Source: Thermosipho ferrireducens
GTDB lineage: Bacteria > Thermotogota > Thermotogae > Thermotogales > Fervidobacteriaceae
Direction: 5' to 3'
Assembly: GCF_017358165.1 (NCBI RefSeq)
Contig: NZ_CP071446.1
Location: 682,001-746,000 of the forward strand
Length of the DNA: 64,000 bases
Within the stretch, counting starts at the first letter, position 1, and every line of letters starts with the position of its first letter. A model generated the notes under the pieces. That model had not been told where the DNA came from, ran no database searches, and worked only from the letters and a program-made list of their open reading frames with translations. Positions 43,649-52,645 of this stretch are shown one piece after another. The translations under genes were made by a program, and so were the position numbers.

Positions 43649-44656
43649 ATGGGAAAAGTGGTTATTGTAACAACAGGTGGAACTATTGCCATGGTGAAAG
43701 AGCGAGAAGGAGTTGTTCCATACGATAAAGGTAACATTCTCATAAGTGAAATCCCGGAATTAAGAGATATACCAGGACTTGATAAAATAGAATTGTATGA
43801 GTTTGCAAATATACCCAGTCCTCATATGACCCCGGCTGACATGTGGCGCCTTTCAAAATTGGTGGATGAAATTTTAGAAGATGAAGAAGTTGCAGGAGTT
43901 GTGGTAACTCATGGAACAGACACTCTTGAAGAAACTTCTTACTTTCTTGATCTTACGTTGAAGAGTGAGAAACCTGTGGTATGTACAGCGGCTATGAGAA
44001 ACATAGGTGAACTTGGCACAGATGGGCCAAGGAATGTTCTTTCTTCGGTTAGAACAGTTCTGTCACCGCAAGCGTATGGGATGGGTGTAATGGTCTGCCT
44101 TAATGATGAAATACACGCTGCAAGAGAAGTTACCAAAACATACACAAGTAACGTAGCAACTTTTGACTCTCCAGGATATGGCCCGCTTGGTATTGTCGAT
44201 GAGGATGTAGTGATTTTTAACAGAAAATCTCTTACAAGAGAAAGAATACTAACAGATAAAATAGAGGAAAAGGTTGCGCTTATAAAAACGTTTACAGGTG
44301 ATAATGGCTCAGTTTTAAAAGCAGCAGCGCAAATGGGATATCGGGGAATAGTACTTGAAGGCTTTGGACGAGGAAATGTTCCGCCAGATGTAGCTGATGC
44401 TGTTGGGGAGGTTATAAAAATGGGGATTCCTGTAGTTATTACTTCGAGATGTTTTAAAGGAAGAGTCTATCCAGTATATGCATATAAAGGTGGAGGAGCT
44501 GATTTGAGGAAAATGGGGGCTATAATGAGTGAACATCCTATTGGCCAGAAAGCGAAAATAAAACTTATGATTGTAATGGGAAAAACAACTGATATAGAGG
44601 AGATTAGAACATATTTTGAAAGAACGATTAAGAGGAGGACTATAGAGCATGGTTAG
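43649..44656 (+). CDS. L-asparaginase-family amidohydrolase
   Basis: I start at ATG 43649 (335 residues), which follows GGGAGGAATAG; an in-frame ATG 15 codons earlier has no site. The two catalytic threonine motifs are present: VTTGGTIAM (residues about 7-15) and VVTHGTDTLEETSYFLDL (about 82-98). GFGRGNVPPDV lies in the C-terminal domain. No signal peptide, so it is a cytoplasmic type. It hydrolyses asparagine to aspartate and ammonia. It overlaps the AI-2E-type permease gene by eight bases. Confidence 0.9.
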   Translation: MGKVVIVTTGGTIAMVKEREGVVPYDKGNILISEIPELRDIPGLDKIELYEFANIPSPHMTPADMWRLSKLVDEILEDEEVAGVVVTHGTDTLEETSYFLDLTLKSEKPVVCTAAMRNIGELGTDGPRNVLSSVRTVLSPQAYGMGVMVCLNDEIHAAREVTKTYTSNVATFDSPGYGPLGIVDEDVVIFNRKSLTRERILTDKIEEKVALIKTFTGDNGSVLKAAAQMGYRGIVLEGFGRGNVPPDVADAVGEVIKMGIPVVITSRCFKGRVYPVYAYKGGGADLRKMGAIMSEHPIGQKAKIKLMIVMGKTTDIEEIRTYFERTIKRRTIEHG

Positions 44657-45659
44657 ACTAAGTAACCGAAAACTTGCTGCTGTTTATGTAGCAGGTTATG
44701 CGGTGTTAATGTTTGTTCTTTTTCTTTTATTTGATACTATTTTAAATGTTTTCATTTTCACACTAATATCTACTTTAATAGTGTCTTTAATTGCTAAATT
44801 TCTGAATTTTTTCAAGATAAAGGGAAAGATTTCAATTATAATAGCCATTCTAATATATTTTTTTATAATAGTTTATGGTATAATATTAACAGTTCCAGCG
44901 GCAACAAAGCAAATAGGAAACTTTGTTACCACTTTAAATAAGGTATTTGATAGTCAGGCATGGGCAGAATATTTTAGTAACAATCCTGAGCTTTTGGAAA
45001 GTGTAAACAGCGTGATGGCATGGGTGAAACCAAAGCTTAATGAGCTTATGAATTTTGTTCTGGATACAGTTGCTAAAGGAACCCCGACATTTTTTACTAC
45101 CATGTTCTATACCATTATTCTTACCATTTATATTCTTCTGTACTCTGGTTGGCTTAAAAAATCGTTGCCCAACCTATTTCCCAGAAGGACTCGCAAAATA
45201 TTATCCGACTTTATGGAAAAACTTTATTTAGCTTTGTCAAGTTTTGTAGATGTAATAGTCATAAACGCAGTAATAACAGCTCTGGCCTTTTATCTTGTTT
45301 CCTCTGTATATTTTCCAGATAGTGCTATAATTCTTTCTTTCTGGGCTGGAGTGACAAATTTGATACCAATAGTTGGAGTGTTTTTTGAATATATTCCTGT
45401 GTTTTTATTTTCTTTAACTCTGGGGTTGAAAGGTTTTATCCTGATGAATGTTTTTGTGGTTATGATACACCTTGGATTGTTCATAATATTTGTTAATGTT
45501 ATGAAGTTACATCTTAATGTGAATCCAGTTTTGATGATTGTCTCAATAATTGTTGTTAATCAAATTTTCGGGCTTGTTGGGGCGTTTTTCGCTGTTCCGT
45601 TGTTAATTTTTGTGGCTGCTTTCTGGGAAGAATTTGTTAAGCCAGAATTTGAAAGATAA
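44649..45659 (+). CDS. AI-2E-family (PF01594-type) membrane permease
   Basis: A 336-residue protein with about seven or eight hydrophobic segments in the AI-2E arrangement: two at the N-terminus, an amphipathic extracytoplasmic region (TKQIGNFVTTLNKVFDSQAWAEYFSNNPELL), then TFFTTMFYTIILTIYILLYS, and the C-terminal block ILSFWAGVTNLIPIVGVFFEYIPVFLF and LVGAFFAVPLLIFVAAFWEE. Members include TqsA and sodium/proton antiporters. The substrate here is unknown. The ATG overlaps the asparaginase end, and the next gene follows after 17 bp. Confidence 0.85.
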   Translation: MVRLSNRKLAAVYVAGYAVLMFVLFLLFDTILNVFIFTLISTLIVSLIAKFLNFFKIKGKISIIIAILIYFFIIVYGIILTVPAATKQIGNFVTTLNKVFDSQAWAEYFSNNPELLESVNSVMAWVKPKLNELMNFVLDTVAKGTPTFFTTMFYTIILTIYILLYSGWLKKSLPNLFPRRTRKILSDFMEKLYLALSSFVDVIVINAVITALAFYLVSSVYFPDSAIILSFWAGVTNLIPIVGVFFEYIPVFLFSLTLGLKGFILMNVFVVMIHLGLFIIFVNVMKLHLNVNPVLMIVSIIVVNQIFGLVGAFFAVPLLIFVAAFWEEFVKPEFER

Positions 45660-45676
45660 ATCAGGAGGTGATATAT

Positions 45677-48166
45677 ATGAAAATTCGAAAGTTTCTGTTT
45701 ATGGTTGTGATTGTTTTGATTCTTGCTGTATTCTGGTCCTGTGGTTTAAAAATTCCCGGGAAACTTCCTTCAAAAGTTGGAGTTAAATACACAAAACATA
45801 TAGAATTCCCAATAACTACAATGAAAATTTCTATGGAAAATCTTGTTAATCCAATGATAGAAGATGCGCAGCAAAGTGGCTTTCAGGTTGTTAATAGAAA
45901 TCCTTTAACTCTGTCTTACGGAACTTCGGTTGTAATATCCCCGGTAAGTTTACTTGGTGATATAGAAAACCAGATAAAAAATTCTATAAATGGTTTTTCT
46001 CAGACCTTGAGTTTTCAAATTAATACTGATGAAATATTTTCGAATATTACAACATTAAATGGAAGTATTTCTTTACCAGGATTTAGTCCGATTAGTGGGG
46101 ACATAGCAGCTAAATCAGCAAATATTGGGGACATAGAAATAGTAAATTCTGTCGATGTTCCTGTGGTTGCAGGGACCTCTGTATATATTGATCTTGGAAC
46201 TCTTAGCTTTGATTTTACCTGGATTCATGTGGTTAGCGCAATACTTGAAATAAGTACTTCGGTGGTAGATGGGAATGTCGATGTTTCTGAGATAGAACTT
46301 GTGCTTGGAACGGTTCCTTCAATTAAACCTGGAGAGATAAATGACATGTATTTTTACGATGGTGATATGGTTGGTATTAACGCCACGATTACCGGAGCTG
46401 GAGCAGGTACTGTGAGAGTGTCAATAACTTTGAAAAATGTGGTAATAGATGAAGCAAAAGGTATAGATATGGACAAGTATCCTGTTACTATAAACATCCC
46501 GGACACTCATATAGATATAAGCCCGGAAAACTGGCAAATAACACTGTCTGGAATATTTGTCACTAATTTTACAGTTGATGCTACCAATCTCAAAGTTGTA
46601 AAAAACATTGAGGTTACATCAGGTGGAGCGACAGTAGCATCTGGAGATCCTGTTGTGTTTGATTCAAGTAAAATAATAACAGTAAGTAATGGATTAGATG
46701 TAACTGGAACTATTACGTTAAAAGGGACACCTGTCGATATAGATTTAAAAACTCCTATAACTTATGAGATAGTACCCGACATCAATATTGAGAGTATTAA
46801 AAACTATCCTGTTGACACGGCTCTTTTTATTCCTTTACCGGATAACGTTGATATGACAAAAATAGGTACCGGAACTTTTAATGTGGAATTTCTGGGAATA
46901 ACGATAAATGAAGCAACAGGAACGCTTACTGATGGCACAATTACAAGAAATGTCCAGATTTCTGGAAACGTTCTTTCAATTGACGCTGCGGGTATAGAAT
47001 TGCCAGCGACGTTGACTTTAAATCAGATATCTGCATCTGTAGATAATGGTGTTTCCAAAATAGATTACACCGGTCATCTTTCCAATGATTTTGCTATTGA
47101 GAAAGTAGTTGTATCACCAACACTTCTTGCAAGTGCTGCTCAAAATGTGAATATTGATGTTTCTGATTTAGCTCAATTTGTCAATTCACTGGATGCGACA
47201 ATTGTGATAAATGTGTCTTATGTTGCTACAGGGATATCGAATTTAACAATAAGTGCCACCTCTAATATTCTGGAAGATAAGACAATTGTTATTAGTGGAA
47301 CAGGAGAATCTTCTATAACAAATGATGTTAAAACTATAGATTTTTCTACATTAAACAGTATAGATTTTTCAATAGAAGCTTCTGGGGATCTGGTTCTTTC
47401 AAATATAGAGAAAGGAAAAGATTATGGAGTGGATGTTACGATAACCATGCCTATTTTCGAAGTGGATAAAGTAGACCTGAAAGGTCAAAAATATACATTT
47501 GGTGATCCTATCACATTATTTGACTTTTCAAATCTTGGGCAGGATTTAGAATTTTTGAAAAATATGGATCTGGCGTTTAGTGCACCTGTGACATTTAAAT
47601 CTACAAATACTACTATTGAAGCTACCATTACACTTGATATAAGCGGAACGCCTGTATCTATTTCTATAGGTGGTTCTACGGATATTTCAGAAATTATAAA
47701 ACAAGTGTTAAAGGATGGTGCGTTATTAACCCTCTCAATTTCAATAGAAACTTCACAGGGGATTTTAAGTAAAGATTCTGAATTTGGTGTTGATACCAGT
47801 CTTATATTTGCATTCGAAGGAACCCCTAATGTAAATACTGTTGTTGCAGATGGTTATGTGGATCTTTTGGATTTGAAAGGGCTGGCGGAAATTATAGATT
47901 CTGCCACTTTAACGTTTGCATACTGGAAAAATACCACTGGATTGAAAACTGTATTCAACATAGGTGGTATAAACTTTAATATTGGTACTGCAACTCCTGC
48001 TTTGAATTTAAATAAGGAACAAATAAATTCACTGGCAAGTGATAATACATATTATTCGATAATTTTACCAGCTGGTGAAAAAGTGAGTTTAAATGCGGAT
48101 GGGTGCATAGACGTAGCACCGTATATATCAGTGGATCTTACTGTAGCTACGCAGGTAACATTTTAA
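45677..48166 (+). CDS. Large exported beta-rich protein, possible lipoprotein
   Basis: An 829-residue protein started at ATG 45677 after GGAGGTGATATAT; a GTG three codons earlier lies inside that site. The N-terminus is a signal sequence ending VFWSCGLKIPGKLP, with Cys at about residue 23 in a weak lipobox. The rest is almost free of Lys/Arg-rich helices and is full of short Val/Ile/Thr/Asn beta repeats (SIDAAGIELPATLTL, TLDISGTPVSISIGG). Imperfect internal duplication is likely. It is probably a cell-surface or periplasmic (toga) protein. Family not recognised. It is followed after 15 bp by another exported protein gene, and the pair is likely to be co-expressed. Confidence 0.7.
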   Translation: MKIRKFLFMVVIVLILAVFWSCGLKIPGKLPSKVGVKYTKHIEFPITTMKISMENLVNPMIEDAQQSGFQVVNRNPLTLSYGTSVVISPVSLLGDIENQIKNSINGFSQTLSFQINTDEIFSNITTLNGSISLPGFSPISGDIAAKSANIGDIEIVNSVDVPVVAGTSVYIDLGTLSFDFTWIHVVSAILEISTSVVDGNVDVSEIELVLGTVPSIKPGEINDMYFYDGDMVGINATITGAGAGTVRVSITLKNVVIDEAKGIDMDKYPVTINIPDTHIDISPENWQITLSGIFVTNFTVDATNLKVVKNIEVTSGGATVASGDPVVFDSSKIITVSNGLDVTGTITLKGTPVDIDLKTPITYEIVPDINIESIKNYPVDTALFIPLPDNVDMTKIGTGTFNVEFLGITINEATGTLTDGTITRNVQISGNVLSIDAAGIELPATLTLNQISASVDNGVSKIDYTGHLSNDFAIEKVVVSPTLLASAAQNVNIDVSDLAQFVNSLDATIVINVSYVATGISNLTISATSNILEDKTIVISGTGESSITNDVKTIDFSTLNSIDFSIEASGDLVLSNIEKGKDYGVDVTITMPIFEVDKVDLKGQKYTFGDPITLFDFSNLGQDLEFLKNMDLAFSAPVTFKSTNTTIEATITLDISGTPVSISIGGSTDISEIIKQVLKDGALLTLSISIETSQGILSKDSEFGVDTSLIFAFEGTPNVNTVVADGYVDLLDLKGLAEIIDSATLTFAYWKNTTGLKTVFNIGGINFNIGTATPALNLNKEQINSLASDNTYYSIILPAGEKVSLNADGCIDVAPYISVDLTVATQVTF

Positions 48167-48181
48167 AGAGGAGGTGTTAAC

Positions 48182-49378
48182 ATGGTTAGAAAAATAATAA
48201 TAAGCGTGATTTTGATATTAGTTTATTTAAGTGTTTTTGCTCTTCCATACTCACCATTTGGAGTATTTGGAAATCCAGGGATTGTCTTTAAGGATTTCTG
48301 GTTAATGGGAATGAGTGGGTATGGAGATTTTACGATGAACCAAAAACTTTTTTCCCTGGAAGGTTTGAATGCGCTTCTTAATGAAGGAGTAGTAGATTTA
48401 AATGAAGTAAGACAGGTGAAAGTAGCTTTTCGAGCAGATGCGGGATTGTACAGTGTATTTAAAATCTGGAAACTGGGAGTTTCTTCTTATTTAACTTTAA
48501 ATACTGATTTACTTTTTGCTTTGCCAGATGAAGTTACAAGCTTTATAAAAGACAACATCAATATTTCTAAAACTTATGCTGCCACAGATTCTAATTTTTT
48601 ATTTTCAGAAGCATACCTTGATCTTGGCATAAATATTCACTTTGGGGATTTTTTCATAGGCCCCGTTCTTTATTTACCAATACTTTATGTAGATAAAGAG
48701 AATACTCTTTTAGATTTTATGTATACTTCATCAGCATCTCCTGCTGAGGCTCAATTATTACTGGATGCAAATATAAGTATTTATTCAGCGATTTTGCTGG
48801 ATCAATATGGTCTTAGCGTTAAAGCACTTTCTACAGCAAGTAAAAAATCTCTTGGATTAGGTTTGAATATAGGATATGCTGGTAAAAATTTCGGAATAGC
48901 TCTCAAGAATTTTCCTTTAAAAGTTCCAGAAATAGATTATAACGCTGAGGTAAATGCATATGTAAATTTTACTTATACAGGTAATGGAACTGATATAACA
49001 ACTTCTTCCACTGCAAATACACTTATAACTGATTTTGTAAAAACTGCAACTTCTTTAGTAGTCGAAAGGCAACCTGAAATTACGTCCTATTTAATCTTTG
49101 GTTCGGGATTTAAAGTAGGATTCCTTGGAAGATATAGAATAGATGGAATATGGAATGTTAAATCGTTTGTGATGCTTGACCTGGCATTGTTAAAAGCATA
49201 TTATTCTCTTGAAGTGGGAAATATTTTGCCAGGATATATTCATACAATAGGTGCAATGCTCGATATGCATTTCATGTTCCTTGATATTTCAGGAACCATG
49301 ATAGCAGATGATCTTGTGCCAGGACCTGGTACACGTCCAGGGTATGGAATAAAGGTAAATTTTGGCATGGGGATATAA
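48182..49378 (+). CDS. Exported, probable outer-membrane barrel protein
   Basis: A 398-residue protein with a signal peptide (MVRKIIISVILILVYLSVFA, cleavage before LPYSPFG). The mature region alternates aromatic and small residues in strand-like stretches (SEAYLDLGINIHFGDFFIGPVLYLPILYV, LGLGLNIGYAGKNFGIAL, AYVNFTYTGNGTDITT) and ends GYGIKVNFGMGI. This looks like a small outer-membrane barrel. No homologue recognised. It has GAGGAGGTG before the ATG and is the distal gene of the asparaginase, permease and exported-protein group; repeat cluster R6 starts at its stop codon. Confidence 0.65.
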   Translation: MVRKIIISVILILVYLSVFALPYSPFGVFGNPGIVFKDFWLMGMSGYGDFTMNQKLFSLEGLNALLNEGVVDLNEVRQVKVAFRADAGLYSVFKIWKLGVSSYLTLNTDLLFALPDEVTSFIKDNINISKTYAATDSNFLFSEAYLDLGINIHFGDFFIGPVLYLPILYVDKENTLLDFMYTSSASPAEAQLLLDANISIYSAILLDQYGLSVKALSTASKKSLGLGLNIGYAGKNFGIALKNFPLKVPEIDYNAEVNAYVNFTYTGNGTDITTSSTANTLITDFVKTATSLVVERQPEITSYLIFGSGFKVGFLGRYRIDGIWNVKSFVMLDLALLKAYYSLEVGNILPGYIHTIGAMLDMHFMFLDISGTMIADDLVPGPGTRPGYGIKVNFGMGI

Positions 49379-49379
49379 A

Positions 49380-49615
49380 AATTGGCGAGAGTTGGCAAGA
49401 TTGGCAAGAATTAGCCCCCAACCTTGTCATTTCGAGGAACGCAGTGACGAGAAATCTTGAGCTGGCAGGATTAGCAAGATTGGCGAGATTAGCGAGAATT
49501 AGTAAAAAAAATAAGACTCGCTTTGCCTGGAATGATAAGAAAATGGCGAGATTGACAAGACCTGTCCTGAGCACGGAGTGCAAAGGATCTTGCGGGAATT
49601 AGCGAGGTTGGTAAA
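49380..49615. repeat. Mosaic intergenic repeat cluster R6
   Basis: It begins two bases after the exported protein's stop. GGCGAG-type units alternate with TGTCATTTCGAGGAACGCAG to GAGAAATCTTGAG and with CCTGTCCTGAGCACGGAGTGC. The 49616-49743 stretch that follows holds a possible -10 (TATACT, 49698-49703) and the Shine-Dalgarno of the next gene. Confidence 0.85.
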
Positions 49616-49743
49616 AGGGAATGAAAAATAAAATGGTGTTTCATTACCTGACAGAGACTAATATTTTTTAGATATATACAATTGGAGATATGTATGATAT
49701 ACTATGTTTGAGAATTTTTAATTAGAAGGAGTGTTGAGAGATT

Positions 49744-50079
49744 ATGCACGATCACGAACATGAACATCATCATGAGGAAGAGCATCTTGAAGCGTTTACT
49801 CTCTTTGATGAAGCTGGCAACGAGCATCATTTTGTTCTTCTTGCTGAGCTTGAGAAGGAAACGCAAAATTATTGGGTATGTGAAGAAATTTTTGTAGAGA
49901 ATGAAGAGATTAAGGATTTCGGAGATTTGTATCTTTTTAAAAAGGCGACAGATGAAGAAGGTAATGTTTATCTTGATTCTATTGAAGATGAAAATGAGTT
50001 TAATGAAGTTATTAAGATCTGGGAAGATATGACATCAGAAGAAATTGTCGAAGATGACTCTGAAAATGTTGACAATTAA
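49744..50079 (+). CDS. DUF1292-family protein with His-rich N-terminus
   Basis: A 111-residue acidic protein. The first 15 residues (MHDHEHEHHHEEEHL) contain seven histidines and could bind Ni or Zn. The body, FTLFDEAGNEHHFVLLAELEKETQNYWVCEEIF and DLYLFKKATDEEGNVYLDSIEDENEFNEVIKIWEDM, matches DUF1292, a family of small acidic proteins of unknown function common in Firmicutes and Thermotogota. AAGGAG lies upstream of the ATG. The promoter of tRNA-Thr sits in its last codons. Confidence 0.8.
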   Translation: MHDHEHEHHHEEEHLEAFTLFDEAGNEHHFVLLAELEKETQNYWVCEEIFVENEEIKDFGDLYLFKKATDEEGNVYLDSIEDENEFNEVIKIWEDMTSEEIVEDDSENVDN

Positions 50080-50097
50080 AAATTCATTTGCTACAAT
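50069..50097 (+). promoter_or_regulatory. Promoter of tRNA-Thr
   Basis: TTGACA (50069-50074), a 17-bp spacer, and TACAAT (50092-50097). The -35 overlaps the stop codon of the DUF1292 gene. Transcription would begin a few bases before the tRNA 5' end at 50110. Confidence 0.75.
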
Positions 50098-50109
50098 AAT
50101 AGCTGGTTA

Positions 50110-50186
50110 GCAGGCGTAGCTGCAAGAGGTGGAGCGCCTCCTTGGTAAGGAGGAGGGTGTGGGTTCGAGTCCCACCGCCTGCTCCA
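50110..50186 (+). tRNA. tRNA-Thr (anticodon GGT)
   Basis: A complete cloverleaf with encoded CCA. Acceptor GCAGGCG pairs with CGCCTGC; discriminator is T. The anticodon arm is CCTCC-TTGGTAA-GGAGG with anticodon GGT at 50144-50146. The T arm is GTGGG-TTCGAGT-CCCAC. It reads ACC and ACT codons. Confidence 0.95.
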
Positions 50187-50205
50187 GATTAAATCAAAAG
50201 TATTG

Positions 50206-50231
50206 AAAAGGGCCTTAGATAAGGCCCTTTT
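50206..50231 (+). terminator. Intrinsic terminator after tRNA-Thr
   Basis: An 11-bp perfect stem, AAAAGGGCCTT pairing with AAGGCCCTTTT, with loop AGAT, 20 bases after the tRNA. The T-rich end is formed by the stem's own 3' arm. It is followed within five bases by a TATAAT (50236-50241) that may serve the next gene. Confidence 0.8.
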
Positions 50232-50271
50232 GTGCTATAATATTGATGAAAACTTGATTGGGGGTGGTTTC

Positions 50272-51441
50272 ATGAGAAATTTTGTGTTTTATAATCCTAC
50301 AAAGCTTGTTTTTGGAAAAAATACTATTGATAAGATAGGTGAATATTTGAAAAAGGGAAAAATAAAGAAAGTGTTATTTCTAGCAGGCGGTGGTTCTATA
50401 AAGAAAAACGGGGTTTATGAAAGGGTTGTAAGATCACTTATAGAAAACGATATAGAAAAAGTGGAAGTCTGGGGTGTTAGGCCTAATCCTGTTCTTTCAA
50501 AAGTTGAAGAAGCAATAGAGGTTGCTAAAAAAGAATCTGTAGAGGCCATACTTGCAGTTGGTGGAGGAAGTGTCATAGATAGTGCTAAGGCAGTGGCTGC
50601 GGGATATTATTATGAAGGAAATGTCTGGGACTTTTATCTGGAAAAAGTTAGACCCAAAAAGGCTTTGCCTCTATACACTGTACTTACGCTTTCTGCGACT
50701 GGCACCGAAATGAATGGGAATACTGTACTAACTAATGAGAGAACCACAGAAAAATTTGCATTTGGTTCAATCGTTGTATATCCTAAGGTTTCTATAGTTG
50801 ATCCAGAAGTACAATTTAGTTTGCCGGAGCATCAGATAGTTAACGGTGCAGTTGATGCAATTAGCCATGTTATGGAATACTATTTTGATGGAGCTGAGAA
50901 TACAGAACTTACAGATAGAATAGATGAAGGTATAATATTAACTTTGATTGAAACCACTGAAAAGCTTCTTGAAAATCCAAAAGATTATGAAGCTCGAGCT
51001 AACTTTGCGCTTTCTACAACTCTTGCACTTAATGGCATTTCAGGACTTGGACATAAAGGTGGCGATTGGGCCTCGCATGAACTTGAGCATGCTATAAGTG
51101 CGCTGAACCCAGAAGTCGCGCATGGTGCCGGCCTTGCTGTGGTTTTTCCAGCATGGATGGAATATGTTTTTACAAAGAATGTAGAAAAGTTTGCAAAATT
51201 CGGAGAGAATATATTTGGAATAAAAGATGATAACACAGAGGAAGTCGCAAAAAAGGCGATTCGTTCTTTAAGAAACTGGTATAAGAAAATAGGGGCTCCT
51301 ATTACGTTGAAAGAACTTAATTTTGATTACTCTGATATAGACAATCTAACAGAAATAGCGTGTAAACACGCTCCTTTTGGTGAGCTAGTGAAACTTGAAA
51401 AGGAGGATATAAGAAAAATTTATGAAATAGCGTATGAATAG
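50272..51441 (+). CDS. Iron-containing alcohol dehydrogenase
   Basis: I start at ATG 50272 (389 residues), preceded by GGGGGTGG; in-frame codons upstream overlap the terminator. The group III pattern is clear: FYNPTKLVFGKNTIDKIGEYL, the GGGSVIDSAKAVAAGYYY nucleotide site, and metal ligands in NGAVDAISHVMEYYF (Asp/His) and GHKGGDWASHELEHAI...EVAHGAGLAVVFPAW (His/His). It is closest in pattern to the NADPH-dependent butanol dehydrogenase (BdhA/YqhD) subgroup. It reduces aldehydes to alcohols. PPi-PFK follows after 11 bp. Confidence 0.93.
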   Translation: MRNFVFYNPTKLVFGKNTIDKIGEYLKKGKIKKVLFLAGGGSIKKNGVYERVVRSLIENDIEKVEVWGVRPNPVLSKVEEAIEVAKKESVEAILAVGGGSVIDSAKAVAAGYYYEGNVWDFYLEKVRPKKALPLYTVLTLSATGTEMNGNTVLTNERTTEKFAFGSIVVYPKVSIVDPEVQFSLPEHQIVNGAVDAISHVMEYYFDGAENTELTDRIDEGIILTLIETTEKLLENPKDYEARANFALSTTLALNGISGLGHKGGDWASHELEHAISALNPEVAHGAGLAVVFPAWMEYVFTKNVEKFAKFGENIFGIKDDNTEEVAKKAIRSLRNWYKKIGAPITLKELNFDYSDIDNLTEIACKHAPFGELVKLEKEDIRKIYEIAYE

Positions 51442-51452
51442 GAGGGCATTTC

Positions 51453-52640
51453 ATGAAGGTTTTGTACGCTCAATCTGGAGGAGTTACAAGTGTAATTAAT
51501 GCATCTGCTTATGGAGTGCTTGATGAGGCCAAGAAAGCTGGTCTGGAGATATTTGTGGGAATTCATGGAATTTCAGGAGTTTTAAGAGAGAAGATTTTAA
51601 ACGTTACAGACAGGGAACTTGAGGGGTTGAAAACCACACCATCCGCTGCTTTTGGATCATGTAGAAAGAAGTTGAAATCTCAGGAAGATATAAGTAGGCT
51701 TTTTGAAATTTTCGAGAAATATGAAATAGAATACTTCTTTTATAATGGTGGTAATGATTCTATGAATACTGCCTGGAAACTTCATGAAGAAGCAAAGAAA
51801 CGGGGATTTCCATTAAAGGTTATTGGCGTTCCAAAAACCATAGATAACGATTTGCCGTACACAGATCATTGTCCAGGTTATGGTTCAGCTGCTAAATATA
51901 TTGCGACAGCAGTTATGGAAGCAACACTTGATTTAAGAAGTATGTATGTAGATTCAACCAGAGTATTTGTGATGGAGATAATGGGAAGACATGCAGGATG
52001 GTTAGCAGCAGCAGCTGGTCTTGGATGGCTTAATGGAATTGGAGCAGATATTATTTTACTTCCTGAAGTACCATTTGACAAAGAAAAGTTTTTGAATAAG
52101 GTTGATGAGACAATCAGGCGTAAAGGATATTGTTCCATAGCTGTTTCCGAAGGGATAAGATATCCAGACGGTTTTTTTGTTTCAGATATGGGTTTTACTG
52201 ATAGCTTTGGTAATAGACAGCTTGGTGGAGTTGGGTTTACGATAGCTGGAATGATACGCTCAGAACTTTCCTTAAAAACACATGTTGCAATCCCAGATTA
52301 TCTCCAAAGAAGCGGTAGGCACATTGCGAGCAAAACAGATGTGGAAGAAGCTGAGATGGTTGGAAGAACAGCTGTTAAATTAGCTGTTTCAGGTGTATCA
52401 GGAGTGATGGTTACAATAGAAAGAAAAAGTAACGAACCATATAAAGTAGAATACGAAACAGTAGGACTTAACAAAGTGGCTGATCAAACAAAATATCTTC
52501 CAGATGAATTTCATAACGAATTTAGTGTTACTGAAAAATTTTTCGAGTATGTCAAACCACTGGTAGAAGGTGAAATATTTCCAACGTTCAGAAATGGATT
52601 GCCTGTGTACACCATTTTTAGGGAGGTTGAAGAACTATAG
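51453..52640 (+). CDS. pfp: 6-phosphofructokinase, probably PPi-dependent
   Basis: A 395-residue PFK-A-family enzyme. The N-terminus is AQSGGVTSVINASAYGV, and the active-site blocks are GGNDS (residues about 99-103), GVPKTIDNDLPYTDH (about 125-139) and EIMGRHAGWLAAAAGL. In ATP-dependent enzymes these usually read GGDGS and PGTIDND. The Asp after GGN and the Lys in PKTIDND are the residues associated with pyrophosphate use, so a PPi donor is favoured. It catalyses the reversible phosphorylation of fructose 6-phosphate. AGGAGG precedes the ATG. Confidence 0.9.
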   Translation: MKVLYAQSGGVTSVINASAYGVLDEAKKAGLEIFVGIHGISGVLREKILNVTDRELEGLKTTPSAAFGSCRKKLKSQEDISRLFEIFEKYEIEYFFYNGGNDSMNTAWKLHEEAKKRGFPLKVIGVPKTIDNDLPYTDHCPGYGSAAKYIATAVMEATLDLRSMYVDSTRVFVMEIMGRHAGWLAAAAGLGWLNGIGADIILLPEVPFDKEKFLNKVDETIRRKGYCSIAVSEGIRYPDGFFVSDMGFTDSFGNRQLGGVGFTIAGMIRSELSLKTHVAIPDYLQRSGRHIASKTDVEEAEMVGRTAVKLAVSGVSGVMVTIERKSNEPYKVEYETVGLNKVADQTKYLPDEFHNEFSVTEKFFEYVKPLVEGEIFPTFRNGLPVYTIFREVEEL

Positions 52641-52645
52641 AAGTT

